Below, piece after piece: positions 26,353 through 32,800 of a stretch of DNA of 39,036 bases. Source of the stretch: Fidelibacterota bacterium (GTDB lineage Bacteria; Fidelibacterota; Marinisomatia; Marinisomatales; SCKK01); assembly GCA_022562455.1 (NCBI GenBank), contig JADFPG010000007.1, positions 1-39,036 of the forward strand. The letters are read 5' to 3'. Both the position numbers and the translations under genes were made by a program. The first letter of the stretch is position 1. Each line of letters begins with the position of its first letter. Under the pieces are notes generated by a model, which did not search any database, had not been told where the DNA came from, and saw only the letters and a list, made by a program, of their open reading frames with translations.

Positions 26353-27888
26353 GTGAAAATATTCTCATCAAAAGAAGCCAGGCAAATAGATGGATATGCC
26401 ATTTCTGATCTCGGTATCCCCGGAGAGAATTTGATGGGTGCCGCTGGCAATGCTGTTGCTCATCAAGCAAAGAAAATGTTGCTTGCAAATGGTGGGAAAA
26501 ATGCGGCAATTATTTGCGGAAAAGGGAATAACGGTGGGGATGGATATGCTGCTGCAATTAACTTAAATAAATTTGGGGTTAAAGTTTCTCTCCTGTCCAT
26601 TGTAAGTGCGGAAGACATTACGGGTGATGCTAAAATATTCCATGACAGATGTATTAATGCGGGTCTCTCTTGTCATTATAATGTCACACCGAAAAATATA
26701 GATTTCCAAGAATATGATTTATTGATCGATGGGCTTTTGGGAACGGGAATTCATGGGAAGGTAAGAGCAAATGTAGCAGAATGGATTAAAAGCGTGAATG
26801 AATCGAAAAAACCTGTACTATCTATCGATATTCCCTCTGGAATTAATTCTGATAATGGTCAGGTGTTGGGCGTTGGGATAAAAGCTGATACCACAATAAC
26901 TATGGGATTTTTAAAACTGGGACTTGTTATTAATCCAGGTGTTGAATATGCTGGAACTGTAGAAGTCGCAGACATCGGCTACCCGGAAAAATCATTTGAA
27001 ATTGTGGAGGCGAATAAAAGATTAGCCGATGAATCCATTGTAAAAACCTATTTACAAAAGCCTCCGTCTGATACCTATAAACATAGACAGGGTAAGGTAT
27101 ATTTTTTAGGCGGTTCTCGTGGATTTACAGGAGCTGCATGTTTATCTTGTGAAGCAGCATTACGAGCAGGAGCCGGTCTTGTGATTGCAGGTATCCCGGA
27201 AACATTAAATCCCATTTATGAAACAAAATTAACCGAAGTTATCACAGATCCACTGCCTGATACGGGAAGTGGACATTTCAGTGGAAAAGCTGCCGAATAC
27301 GCACAGACAAAGCTTGATTGGTGTGATGTGCTCGCTATAGGACCTGGACTGGGAACCGATGAGAAATCTCTTCAATTTGCTCGGGAGATTATCAAAAGAT
27401 TTACGAAAACGATGATCATTGACGCAGATGCTTTAAGAGTTTTTCATGGGAATTTGGATTTATTTCAAGAATTAGAAGGCAGGTTTATTATAACCCCTCA
27501 TTATGGCGAAGCTGCGATGCTGACTGACATCAATAAGCAAAAGATCGTTGAAAGTCCGTTTGAATTTTTAAAAGACCTATCCCGAAGGATTGGTGGTGTG
27601 GTCGTTTTAAAAGGTGCTCCTACACTGATCGGGTTTGAGGATCAGATTGTGGTCTCCACCACAGGGCATCAAGGATTGGCTACAGGAGGAAGTGGTGATG
27701 TGTTAACAGGAATACTTGCCGGAATTACCGCCCAGGGTGTGCCTTTAAAAGCAGCGGCAGAAGTTGCTGTCTATATTCATGGAAAAGCTGCAGATATTTT
27801 ATTGGAAAAACGTGGATACCGGGGATTGATTGCCAGTGACCTTTTAGATGCATTGCCAAATTTGATTTATCAATATGAATGTAAATAA
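26353..27888 (+). CDS. nnr: Bifunctional NAD(P)H-hydrate epimerase / ADP-dependent dehydratase
   Basis: Repairs damaged NAD(P)H: the N-terminal domain epimerises the hydrate and the C-terminal domain dehydrates it with ADP. The 511-residue product has the epimerase motif GKGNNGGDGYAAA (about residues 56-68) and SIDIPSGINSDNG. The dehydratase half starts near residue 235, with KVYFLGGSRGFTGAA, GPGLGTDEKS, IDADALR, TPHYGEAAML and TGGSGDVLTGILAG. The start GTG 26353 lies in TTCAGGTG without a separate Shine-Dalgarno, the same context as the HAD gene start. It overlaps the VanZ-like gene by 14 bases. Confidence 0.96.
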   Translation: MKIFSSKEARQIDGYAISDLGIPGENLMGAAGNAVAHQAKKMLLANGGKNAAIICGKGNNGGDGYAAAINLNKFGVKVSLLSIVSAEDITGDAKIFHDRCINAGLSCHYNVTPKNIDFQEYDLLIDGLLGTGIHGKVRANVAEWIKSVNESKKPVLSIDIPSGINSDNGQVLGVGIKADTTITMGFLKLGLVINPGVEYAGTVEVADIGYPEKSFEIVEANKRLADESIVKTYLQKPPSDTYKHRQGKVYFLGGSRGFTGAACLSCEAALRAGAGLVIAGIPETLNPIYETKLTEVITDPLPDTGSGHFSGKAAEYAQTKLDWCDVLAIGPGLGTDEKSLQFAREIIKRFTKTMIIDADALRVFHGNLDLFQELEGRFIITPHYGEAAMLTDINKQKIVESPFEFLKDLSRRIGGVVVLKGAPTLIGFEDQIVVSTTGHQGLATGGSGDVLTGILAGITAQGVPLKAAAEVAVYIHGKAADILLEKRGYRGLIASDLLDALPNLIYQYECK

Positions 27889-28249
27889 ATACCGAATTCT
27901 TCTTGTTGCTTACTGTACCTTAATTCTAATTATTTCATCCATTCCCGGTACCAGCATTCCCAAACTTCCATTCTTGGGATGGGACAAATTAATCCATTTT
28001 TTAGAATATGCGGGGTTAGGATGGCTTTTGGTCCAATCCCTGACTCAAAAAAAGTTAAAATTCGTTATGATGGTGATTATTGCAGGGATGGTGTTTGGAA
28101 TATTTGATGAGTTGTTTCAATATTTTATTCCTCGAAGGATATCCAGTGTAGCTGATTGGTTTGCTGATTCAGCGGGACTAATTGTAGGTGGATTTTTGGT
28201 AGTATCGAAAGATATTTTCCATAAAAAGGAATTGAATTCAAAGGTATGA
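27875..28249 (+). CDS. VanZ-like family membrane protein
   Basis: A small integral membrane protein of 124 residues. It has the VanZ-like signatures DKLIHFLEYAGLGWLL near residues 35-50 and DELFQYFIPRRISSVADW near residues 77-94. There are about three to four hydrophobic segments (for example LLVAYCTLILIISSI and FVMMVIIAGMVFGIF). The family is named from a teicoplanin-resistance accessory protein, but most members have no known role. The start overlaps nnr by 14 bases and murA follows after 7 bases, so it is cotranscribed with a cell-wall gene. Confidence 0.85.
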   Translation: MNVNKYRILLVAYCTLILIISSIPGTSIPKLPFLGWDKLIHFLEYAGLGWLLVQSLTQKKLKFVMMVIIAGMVFGIFDELFQYFIPRRISSVADWFADSAGLIVGGFLVVSKDIFHKKELNSKV

Positions 28250-28256
28250 TTTAATC

Positions 28257-29510
28257 ATGGATAAAATTATTATAATAGGCGGAAAACGGTTGAGTGGAAA
28301 GGTAACAGTCGGCGGAGCGAAAAATGCAGTATTACCCGTTATGGCGGCAACACTTTTATCACCGGATACTTATCATATAACTCGCGTACCTGATCTCCGT
28401 GATACACGAACGATGATAAGACTGTTAAAAATCATCGGTGCTGAAGTATCCTTTGAAAACAATGTTCTAATCGTTGATACAAGAAAATGTGATCATCCTG
28501 AAGCCCCTTACGGTTTAGTGAAAACGATGAGAGCATCATTTTATGTACTTGGACCACTTCTTTCAAGATTTGGGTATGCAAAAGTGTCACTACCTGGGGG
28601 ATGTGCATGGGGACCTCGACCCGTTAATTTTCATGTGGATGCAATGCGAATTTTGGGGGCAGAAGTTAATCTTGAAGAAGGTTATATAATTGCCAAAAGT
28701 AAACAGTTGAATGGAAGCCAGATAAAATTTGAAGTATCATCTGTAGGTGCTACTGGAAATGCCTTAATGGCTGCTGTGAAGGCAAAAGGAGTTACGGTTA
28801 TTGAGAATGCCGCTCGGGAACCCGAGATAACCTGTTTATGTGAATTTCTCAATAAAATGGGTGCAAATATATCCGGAATAGGTACCCATAGGTTGACCGT
28901 CCAAGGGGTAGAAGAATTACATGGGATAAAATTTGAGGTAATTCCAGATAGAATAGAGGCAGCAACATTTTTAATTGCAGGCGCTATGATCGGAGATGAA
29001 ATTGATATACGAGGGATAAATGTCAGCCATCTAGAAATTGTGTTGGATAAGTTAAGGGATTCAGGCTGTCAGATTATGGAGCAAAAGGACCAGGTAACTA
29101 TCTCCGGTGGAGAAATAATTTTACCGAGAAGTATCAAAACTGGCGTATATCCCGGATTTCCCACAGATCTCCAAGCACAATGGATGGCTTTGATGGCGTT
29201 GGCAAAAGGGACTTCGTTAATCACGGATACAATATACCACGATAGATTTACGCATATTGCAGAACTCAATAGACTTGGTGCAAAAATTACTTTGGATCAG
29301 AATACAGCAACGGTAACAGGACAGTCAAAGCTGAAAGGTGCTCCGGTTATGTCTACTGATATTAGGGCGAGCGCGTCCCTCATTTTAGCTGCATTGGCTG
29401 CAAAGGGAAGGACTGATATTTCCCGGGTATATCATATTGATCGAGGATACGAAAAAATAGAAGAAAAATTCAAACGATTGGGTGCAGATATCTGGCGGGA
29501 AAAAGAATAA
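28257..29510 (+). CDS. murA: UDP-N-acetylglucosamine 1-carboxyvinyltransferase
   Basis: First committed step of peptidoglycan synthesis, transferring enolpyruvate from PEP to UDP-GlcNAc. The product is 417 residues. Lys22 and Asn23 in GGAKNAVLPV and the catalytic Cys116 in PGGCAWGPRPVNFH are present, so by family knowledge it should be fosfomycin-sensitive (Cys rather than Asp). The C-terminal half has PDRIEAATFLIAG, PTDLQAQWMAL and DIRASASLILAAL. It follows the VanZ-like gene and converges with the kinase-like gene. Confidence 0.97.
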   Translation: MDKIIIIGGKRLSGKVTVGGAKNAVLPVMAATLLSPDTYHITRVPDLRDTRTMIRLLKIIGAEVSFENNVLIVDTRKCDHPEAPYGLVKTMRASFYVLGPLLSRFGYAKVSLPGGCAWGPRPVNFHVDAMRILGAEVNLEEGYIIAKSKQLNGSQIKFEVSSVGATGNALMAAVKAKGVTVIENAAREPEITCLCEFLNKMGANISGIGTHRLTVQGVEELHGIKFEVIPDRIEAATFLIAGAMIGDEIDIRGINVSHLEIVLDKLRDSGCQIMEQKDQVTISGGEIILPRSIKTGVYPGFPTDLQAQWMALMALAKGTSLITDTIYHDRFTHIAELNRLGAKITLDQNTATVTGQSKLKGAPVMSTDIRASASLILAALAAKGRTDISRVYHIDRGYEKIEEKFKRLGADIWREKE

Positions 29511-29536
29511 TTTTTTTCTCTTAACTTTAAAGATAC

Positions 29537-29556
29537 CATCCGTTAGTTGACGGATG
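29537..29556. repeat. Hairpin between convergent murA and kinase-like genes
   Basis: CATCCGT (29537-29543) pairs with ACGGATG (29550-29556) around a 6-base loop in the 59-base gap between the two converging genes. It is placed like a two-way terminator, but no clear T-run follows on either strand. The core CCGTTAGTTGACGG resembles CGTTAGCTAACGG inside the MITE-like element. Confidence 0.55.
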
Positions 29557-29569
29557 CCATTTCTCGGAT

Positions 29570-30088
29570 TCAAGAAAATTGGCGAAGCAATTGAATGATC
29601 TTTTCGGTAGTTACTTCAGGAGGTACTTTTTCAGTTGCAATTCGGACATCAGCCTGCTGGTAATATGAATTGCGGTAGTTCATCATTTCCTGGATAATCT
29701 TTACGGGATCTCCCTCGGGCATAACTGGGTTCTCCATTTTATTAATCCTTTCAAGGAGATCCTCTATGGCAACATCGAGCCATATGGTAACACCAGAACT
29801 TTTCATGATCTTTAATTTTCTCTCTTCTATAATTGTATCACAATTGCAGGCAAACACCTGATGTTCACCGTGAGATAATTCTTCTAACAACGTGGATTCC
29901 ATTTTTCTGAATGATTCTTCACCAAAGGTGTCTATTATTTCGGTTAGTTTTTTATCATAAATGGCTTCAATGGTTTGATTCACATCGATAAAAGCCCATT
30001 TTAGTCGATTTGCCAGTAACTTTCCCACAGTCGATTTTCCGACTCCGCTCATGCCGATTAAATAAATATTATTCAATTCTTTCTTCAT
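29570..30088 (-). CDS. Shikimate-kinase-like protein with altered substrate site
   Basis: A P-loop kinase of 172 residues with the shikimate kinase fold. Retained features are Walker A GMSGVGKST (residues 12-20), Asp35 (the Mg site), Arg61 in FRKMES and Arg139 in YRNSYYQQAD. However, three residues that hold shikimate are changed: the second Asp of the DxD motif is Asn37, the Gly-Gly-Gly segment is Asn-Cys-Asp (82-84, aligned by the exact 15-residue spacing to the next strand), and the lid RPLL is replaced by NPVM (120-123). It may therefore phosphorylate something else or be inactive. It is the only - strand gene and stands apart from other aromatic-pathway genes. The symbol aroK is withheld for this reason. 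Confidence 0.8.
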   Translation of the reverse strand: MKKELNNIYLIGMSGVGKSTVGKLLANRLKWAFIDVNQTIEAIYDKKLTEIIDTFGEESFRKMESTLLEELSHGEHQVFACNCDTIIEERKLKIMKSSGVTIWLDVAIEDLLERINKMENPVMPEGDPVKIIQEMMNYRNSYYQQADVRIATEKVPPEVTTEKIIQLLRQFS

Positions 30089-30179
30089 AGTGTGATACTA
30101 AAGTTTAATACACTTTCTCTTTGAAAACAAATAGGAGTCGGGATAAATTTCCACACATTTTTCAGGATAAAAGTTAGAT

Positions 30180-30270
30180 GGAGAGATGGCCGAGCTGGCT
30201 GAAGGCGCTCGCCTGCTAAGCGAGTAAGGGGTTAAAAGCTCCTTCGAGGGTTCGAATCCCTCTCTCTCCG
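30180..30270 (+). tRNA. tRNA-Ser (anticodon GCU)
   Basis: A complete class II tRNA. Acceptor GGAGAGA (30180-30186) pairs with TCTCTCC (30263-30269), with discriminator G at 30270. The anticodon stem CTCGC/GCGAG encloses CTGCTAA with GCT at 30215-30217. A long variable arm precedes the T-arm GAGGG-TTCGAAT-CCCTC (30246-30262). CCA is not encoded. The first GIY-YIG gene starts 2 bases after it. Confidence 0.97.
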
Positions 30271-30272
30271 CA

Positions 30273-30548
30273 GTGAAAAAAGGTTGGAACGTTTATGTAA
30301 TTCAAAGTCAACGCGGTAAATTTCGATATAAAGGAATGAGCCGAAATCCATCAGACCGTCTTGAGAGTCACAATGCTGGAAAAGTAAGAGTTACTAAGCA
30401 TTATCGGCCATTTGAAATTATTTACATGGAGTATGTAGGTAAAAGGAGTGAAGCGAGAAAAAGGGAACGCTATTTGAAATCTGCTGCGGGGAGGAAATTT
30501 ATTGAAAAGCAGATTGAGGAAAGGAATGAGGGTTCCCAGCCCGACTGA
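30273..30548 (+). CDS. Small GIY-YIG nuclease abutting tRNA-Ser(GCU)
   Basis: A 91-residue single-domain GIY-YIG protein. The first motif is VYVI (7-10), the second YKG (19-21), the catalytic Arg29 is in SDRLESHN and the catalytic Glu60 in KRSEARKRERYLKS, so the active site looks intact. GTG 30273 is 2 bases after the tRNA, and the only ribosome site would lie inside the tRNA 3' end, so translation efficiency is doubtful. The C-terminus NEGSQPD is read from a duplicated T-arm and the palindrome that interrupts it; without the palindrome the frame would continue EGSNPSLSA. Family members act in DNA processing or as homing nucleases; the role here is unknown. Confidence 0.8.
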   Translation: MKKGWNVYVIQSQRGKFRYKGMSRNPSDRLESHNAGKVRVTKHYRPFEIIYMEYVGKRSEARKRERYLKSAAGRKFIEKQIEERNEGSQPD

Positions 30549-30581
30549 CGTCGGTCAGGCGGGGAATCCCTCTCTCTCCGC
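30528..30581 (+). pseudogene. Second copy of tRNA-Ser 3' end, interrupted in the T-loop
   Basis: GAGGGTTC (30528-30535) and GAATCCCTCTCTCTCCGC (30564-30581) together reproduce the T-arm and acceptor strand of the upstream tRNA-Ser(GCU) (30246-30271) exactly. They are split by 28 bases at 30536-30563. The tRNA 5' portion is absent from this copy. Confidence 0.85.
30536..30563 (+). repeat. 28-bp palindrome inserted in the duplicated T-loop
   Basis: CCAGCCCGAC (30536-30545) and GTCAGGCGGG (30554-30563) are imperfect inverted repeats, with 8 of 10 positions complementary, around TGACGTCG. It has the CCNGCCYGAC arm shared with the intergenic elements at 19502 and 26289. It interrupts the tRNA copy between TTC and GAAT with no visible target duplication. 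Confidence 0.82.
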
Positions 30582-30617
30582 CAATCTACGTTCGCTTAGC
30601 TCACTACGATTGGCAGG
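30573..30617 (+). repeat. Hairpin module following the first GIY-YIG gene
   Basis: After the tRNA-like CTCTCCGC comes GCCAATC (30580-30586) pairing with GATTGGC (30608-30614), followed by AGGC. The same layout, CTCCGC, CAATCTA, then ACGATYGGCAGGC, recurs after the second GIY-YIG gene at 30935-31005. Confidence 0.7.
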
Positions 30618-30659
30618 CCACATTATCCAAGTGAGTTTGCCGAGGAAGGAATTGATGAA

Positions 30660-30899
30660 ATGTGGTGTGTCTATATGATCACTTCTGAAGAAGGCTTAAC
30701 ATACACGGGGATCACACAGAACCTCAACAAACGAGTTATTGAACATGACAAAGGTGAGAGTTACTATACTAAAAGAGGAACAAATTGGCGAGTGGTTTAC
30801 TATGAAAAGTTTAAAACAAGATCTGAAGCTAGAAAACGAGAGAAGTACTTCAAGAATAATGCAGGGAAAGAATGGCTAAGGAGAAGGGGGTTGATTTAA
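30660..30899 (+). CDS. Second small GIY-YIG nuclease
   Basis: A 79-residue GIY-YIG protein related to the one at 30273-30548 but diverged. The motifs are VYM (4-6), YTG (15-17), Arg25 in LNKRVIEHD and Glu56 in TRSEARKREKYFK. GGAAGGA at 30645-30650 precedes ATG 30660. The frame is open for a further 60 bases upstream and would read PSEFAEEGIDEM before the Met, but has no start codon there. A paralogous pair between two tRNA-Ser genes suggests duplication or repeated insertion of the same kind of unit. Confidence 0.82.
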   Translation: MWCVYMITSEEGLTYTGITQNLNKRVIEHDKGESYYTKRGTNWRVVYYEKFKTRSEARKREKYFKNNAGKEWLRRRGLI

Positions 30900-31005
30900 T
30901 CCCCCTGGCAATCGTAATGAAATGAAGATTGCTCCCTCTCCGCTCAATCTAAGAACGATTTACTATCTATCTATACTGACGGAACGAAGATAGACGATCG
31001 GCAGG
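30886..31005 (+). repeat. Hairpins and module following the second GIY-YIG gene
   Basis: GGGGG (30886-30890) and CCCCC (30901-30905) bracket the stop codon. GCAATC (30908-30913) pairs with GATTGC (30927-30932), followed by CTCCCTCTCCGC (30932-30943), which resembles a tRNA-Ser acceptor end, then CAATCTA and, at 30994-31005, ACGATCGGCAGG. Within it TCTATCT and AGATAGA are inverted. The layout mirrors the module at 30573-30617. Confidence 0.62.
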
Positions 31006-31036
31006 CTAATTTGCACAATGTGGACAATTTGAATAT

Positions 31037-31120
31037 GGAGGCGTGGCAGAGTCTGATTTAATGCACTGGTCTTGTCAACGCACAGCGTCCTGTGGACAGG
31101 ATCCTTCGGAAAAACCAGCG
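31037..31120 (+). pseudogene. Broken tRNA-Ser(UGA)-like relic
   Basis: GGAGGCGTGGCAGAGT and TTTAATGCACTGGTCTTG (ending 31074) match the 5' half of a tRNA-Ser(UGA) through the anticodon loop. AAAACCAGCG (31111-31120) is the other side of the anticodon loop and stem. About 36 bases separate the halves, including TCCTGT and ACAGGA as an inverted repeat (31088-31101). The 3' half of the tRNA (variable arm, T-arm, acceptor strand) is missing, so the gene cannot make a tRNA. Confidence 0.72.
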
Positions 31121-31144
31121 AGGCAATATGTAAAATAAGAAAAA

Positions 31145-31227
31145 GGAGGTGTAGCATAATTGGTAATGCACCGGTCTTGAAAACCGGCGTCCTCACGGAC
31201 TTGGGGGTTCGAGTCCCTCCACCTCCG
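31145..31227 (+). tRNA. tRNA-Ser (anticodon UGA)
   Basis: A complete class II tRNA. Acceptor GGAGGTG (31145-31151) pairs with CACCTCC (31220-31226), with discriminator G at 31227. The anticodon stem CCGGT/ACCGG encloses CTTGAAA, with TGA at 31178-31180. The variable arm GTCC/GGAC is long, and the T-arm is GGGGG-TTCGAGT-CCCTC with one G-T pair. CCA is not encoded. It stands 24 bases after the broken relic. Confidence 0.96.
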
Positions 31228-31345
31228 CATGTTTTATTTTTTTCGACCTAACAGGTCTGGTTCGACTGTTATGTTTATGACATGTAATGTTAAATTTTGA
31301 ATCATTGTATTTTAATTACCTTTTCCTTTCCTTAATTTTCATTTT

Positions 31346-32800
31346 ATGAAATACCCCGTTCGAGTCCGTTTTGCTCCCAGTCCTACGGGTACCCTCCACC
31401 TTGGAGGCGCACGTACCGCACTTTTCAACTATCTCTACGCTGCCAAGCATAAGGGATGTTTCCATCTCAGAATTGAAGATACGGATGTTAAACGGTCAAA
31501 ACAGGAGTATGTTGATGAGATTCGAGACTCGTTAAGATGGCTTGGACTAAATTGGGATGGACCCATTGTGTTTCAATCAGAGCGGAAAACGAATCACAGG
31601 TATGCAGTCCGGCAGTTATTGAAGGCGGATAAAGCGTATCGCTGCTTTTGCACAGTAGAGGAACTGAAGAAAGAGCGCGAAAATGCGATCAAGTCAGGAA
31701 TGGGATATCAATATTCCGGTAAGTGTCTGGATCTCACCTTATCACAGATTAAGTTAAAAATTAATGGTGCCGAGCCGTTTTGTGTTAGGCTAAAAATTCC
31801 CCGGGGTATGACAAAGTTCACTGATCTGATCTATGGCAAGATTAGTGTGATGAATAAAGAAATTGATGATTTCATTATCCAAAGATCTGATGGAAATCCT
31901 ACCTATAATTTGACGGTAGTTGTTGACGACAGCGACATGGAAATCACACATGTGATCAGGGGAGAGGATCACCTCACAAATACACCAAAGCAGATTCTCA
32001 TCTACAAAATGTTGGGGAAAAGGATTCCTAAGTTTGCTCATCTTCCCATGATATTGGGACCGGATATGAAACGGCTGAGCAAACGTCACGGTGCATCCGG
32101 AGTTCAGGAATTCCACCGCCAAGGATATTTGCCGCAAGCTTTGTTGAACTATCTTGCATTACTTGGTTGGAATCCGGATACAGATCAGGAAATTTTCACT
32201 GTTGATGAATTAATAAATAACTTTCGTATAGAACAAGTCCAAAAGAAGGCTGCAGTCTTTGACGAGAAGAAATTACTTTGGGTGAGTGGTCAGCATATGG
32301 CTCAATCTTCATCAAAAGAATTGTTTGACCGAATCCGAAGATTAAACCCGGATTGGCAGATAGATACCGACAAGGACTATTTGCTGAGAATAATAGATAT
32401 TCAGAAGAAACGCATCAAGAAACTGTCTGAAATAATAACGCAATCCGACTTTTTCTTTGAAGATCCTGGTACGTATGATCCTAAAACTGCTAAGAAACGG
32501 TGGCGAGATGAAACAATAAATAAACTGATTCGAGGTTATATCCATCGGTTATCACAATTGGAGGAATGGACTGAAAAAACGCTTGAATCCGAATTGCGGG
32601 AATTGGCAGAGGAAATGAATGTTGGCGCAAGCAAGCTAATTCATGCTACCCGTTTAGCGATCACCGGCATTCCACATGGTCCCTCACTTTTCTTGCTGAT
32701 GGAATTATTAGGAAAGGCAATTTGCCTTAGGCGATTAAAAGTAGCGCTTGAAAGGTTACCGCTATTGTTAGATTCAGATGAAGAAGGTGTTGGTTCCTGA
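31346..32800 (+). CDS. gltX: Glutamyl-tRNA synthetase
   Basis: Charges tRNA-Glu with glutamate. The 484-residue product is a class I synthetase. The HIGH-type motif lies in [14 protein letters not shown] (residues 10-23) and the KMSKS-type motif in [10 protein letters not shown] near residue 245. IEDTDVKRS and the anticodon-binding C-terminal helical domain are present. The stop shares one base with the glnS ATG, so the two synthetases are translationally coupled. Confidence 0.97.
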   Translation: MKYPVRVRFAPSPTGTLHLGGARTALFNYLYAAKHKGCFHLRIEDTDVKRSKQEYVDEIRDSLRWLGLNWDGPIVFQSERKTNHRYAVRQLLKADKAYRCFCTVEELKKERENAIKSGMGYQYSGKCLDLTLSQIKLKINGAEPFCVRLKIPRGMTKFTDLIYGKISVMNKEIDDFIIQRSDGNPTYNLTVVVDDSDMEITHVIRGEDHLTNTPKQILIYKMLGKRIPKFAHLPMILGPDMKRLSKRHGASGVQEFHRQGYLPQALLNYLALLGWNPDTDQEIFTVDELINNFRIEQVQKKAAVFDEKKLLWVSGQHMAQSSSKELFDRIRRLNPDWQIDTDKDYLLRIIDIQKKRIKKLSEIITQSDFFFEDPGTYDPKTAKKRWRDETINKLIRGYIHRLSQLEEWTEKTLESELRELAEEMNVGASKLIHATRLAITGIPHGPSLFLLMELLGKAICLRRLKVALERLPLLLDSDEEGVGS

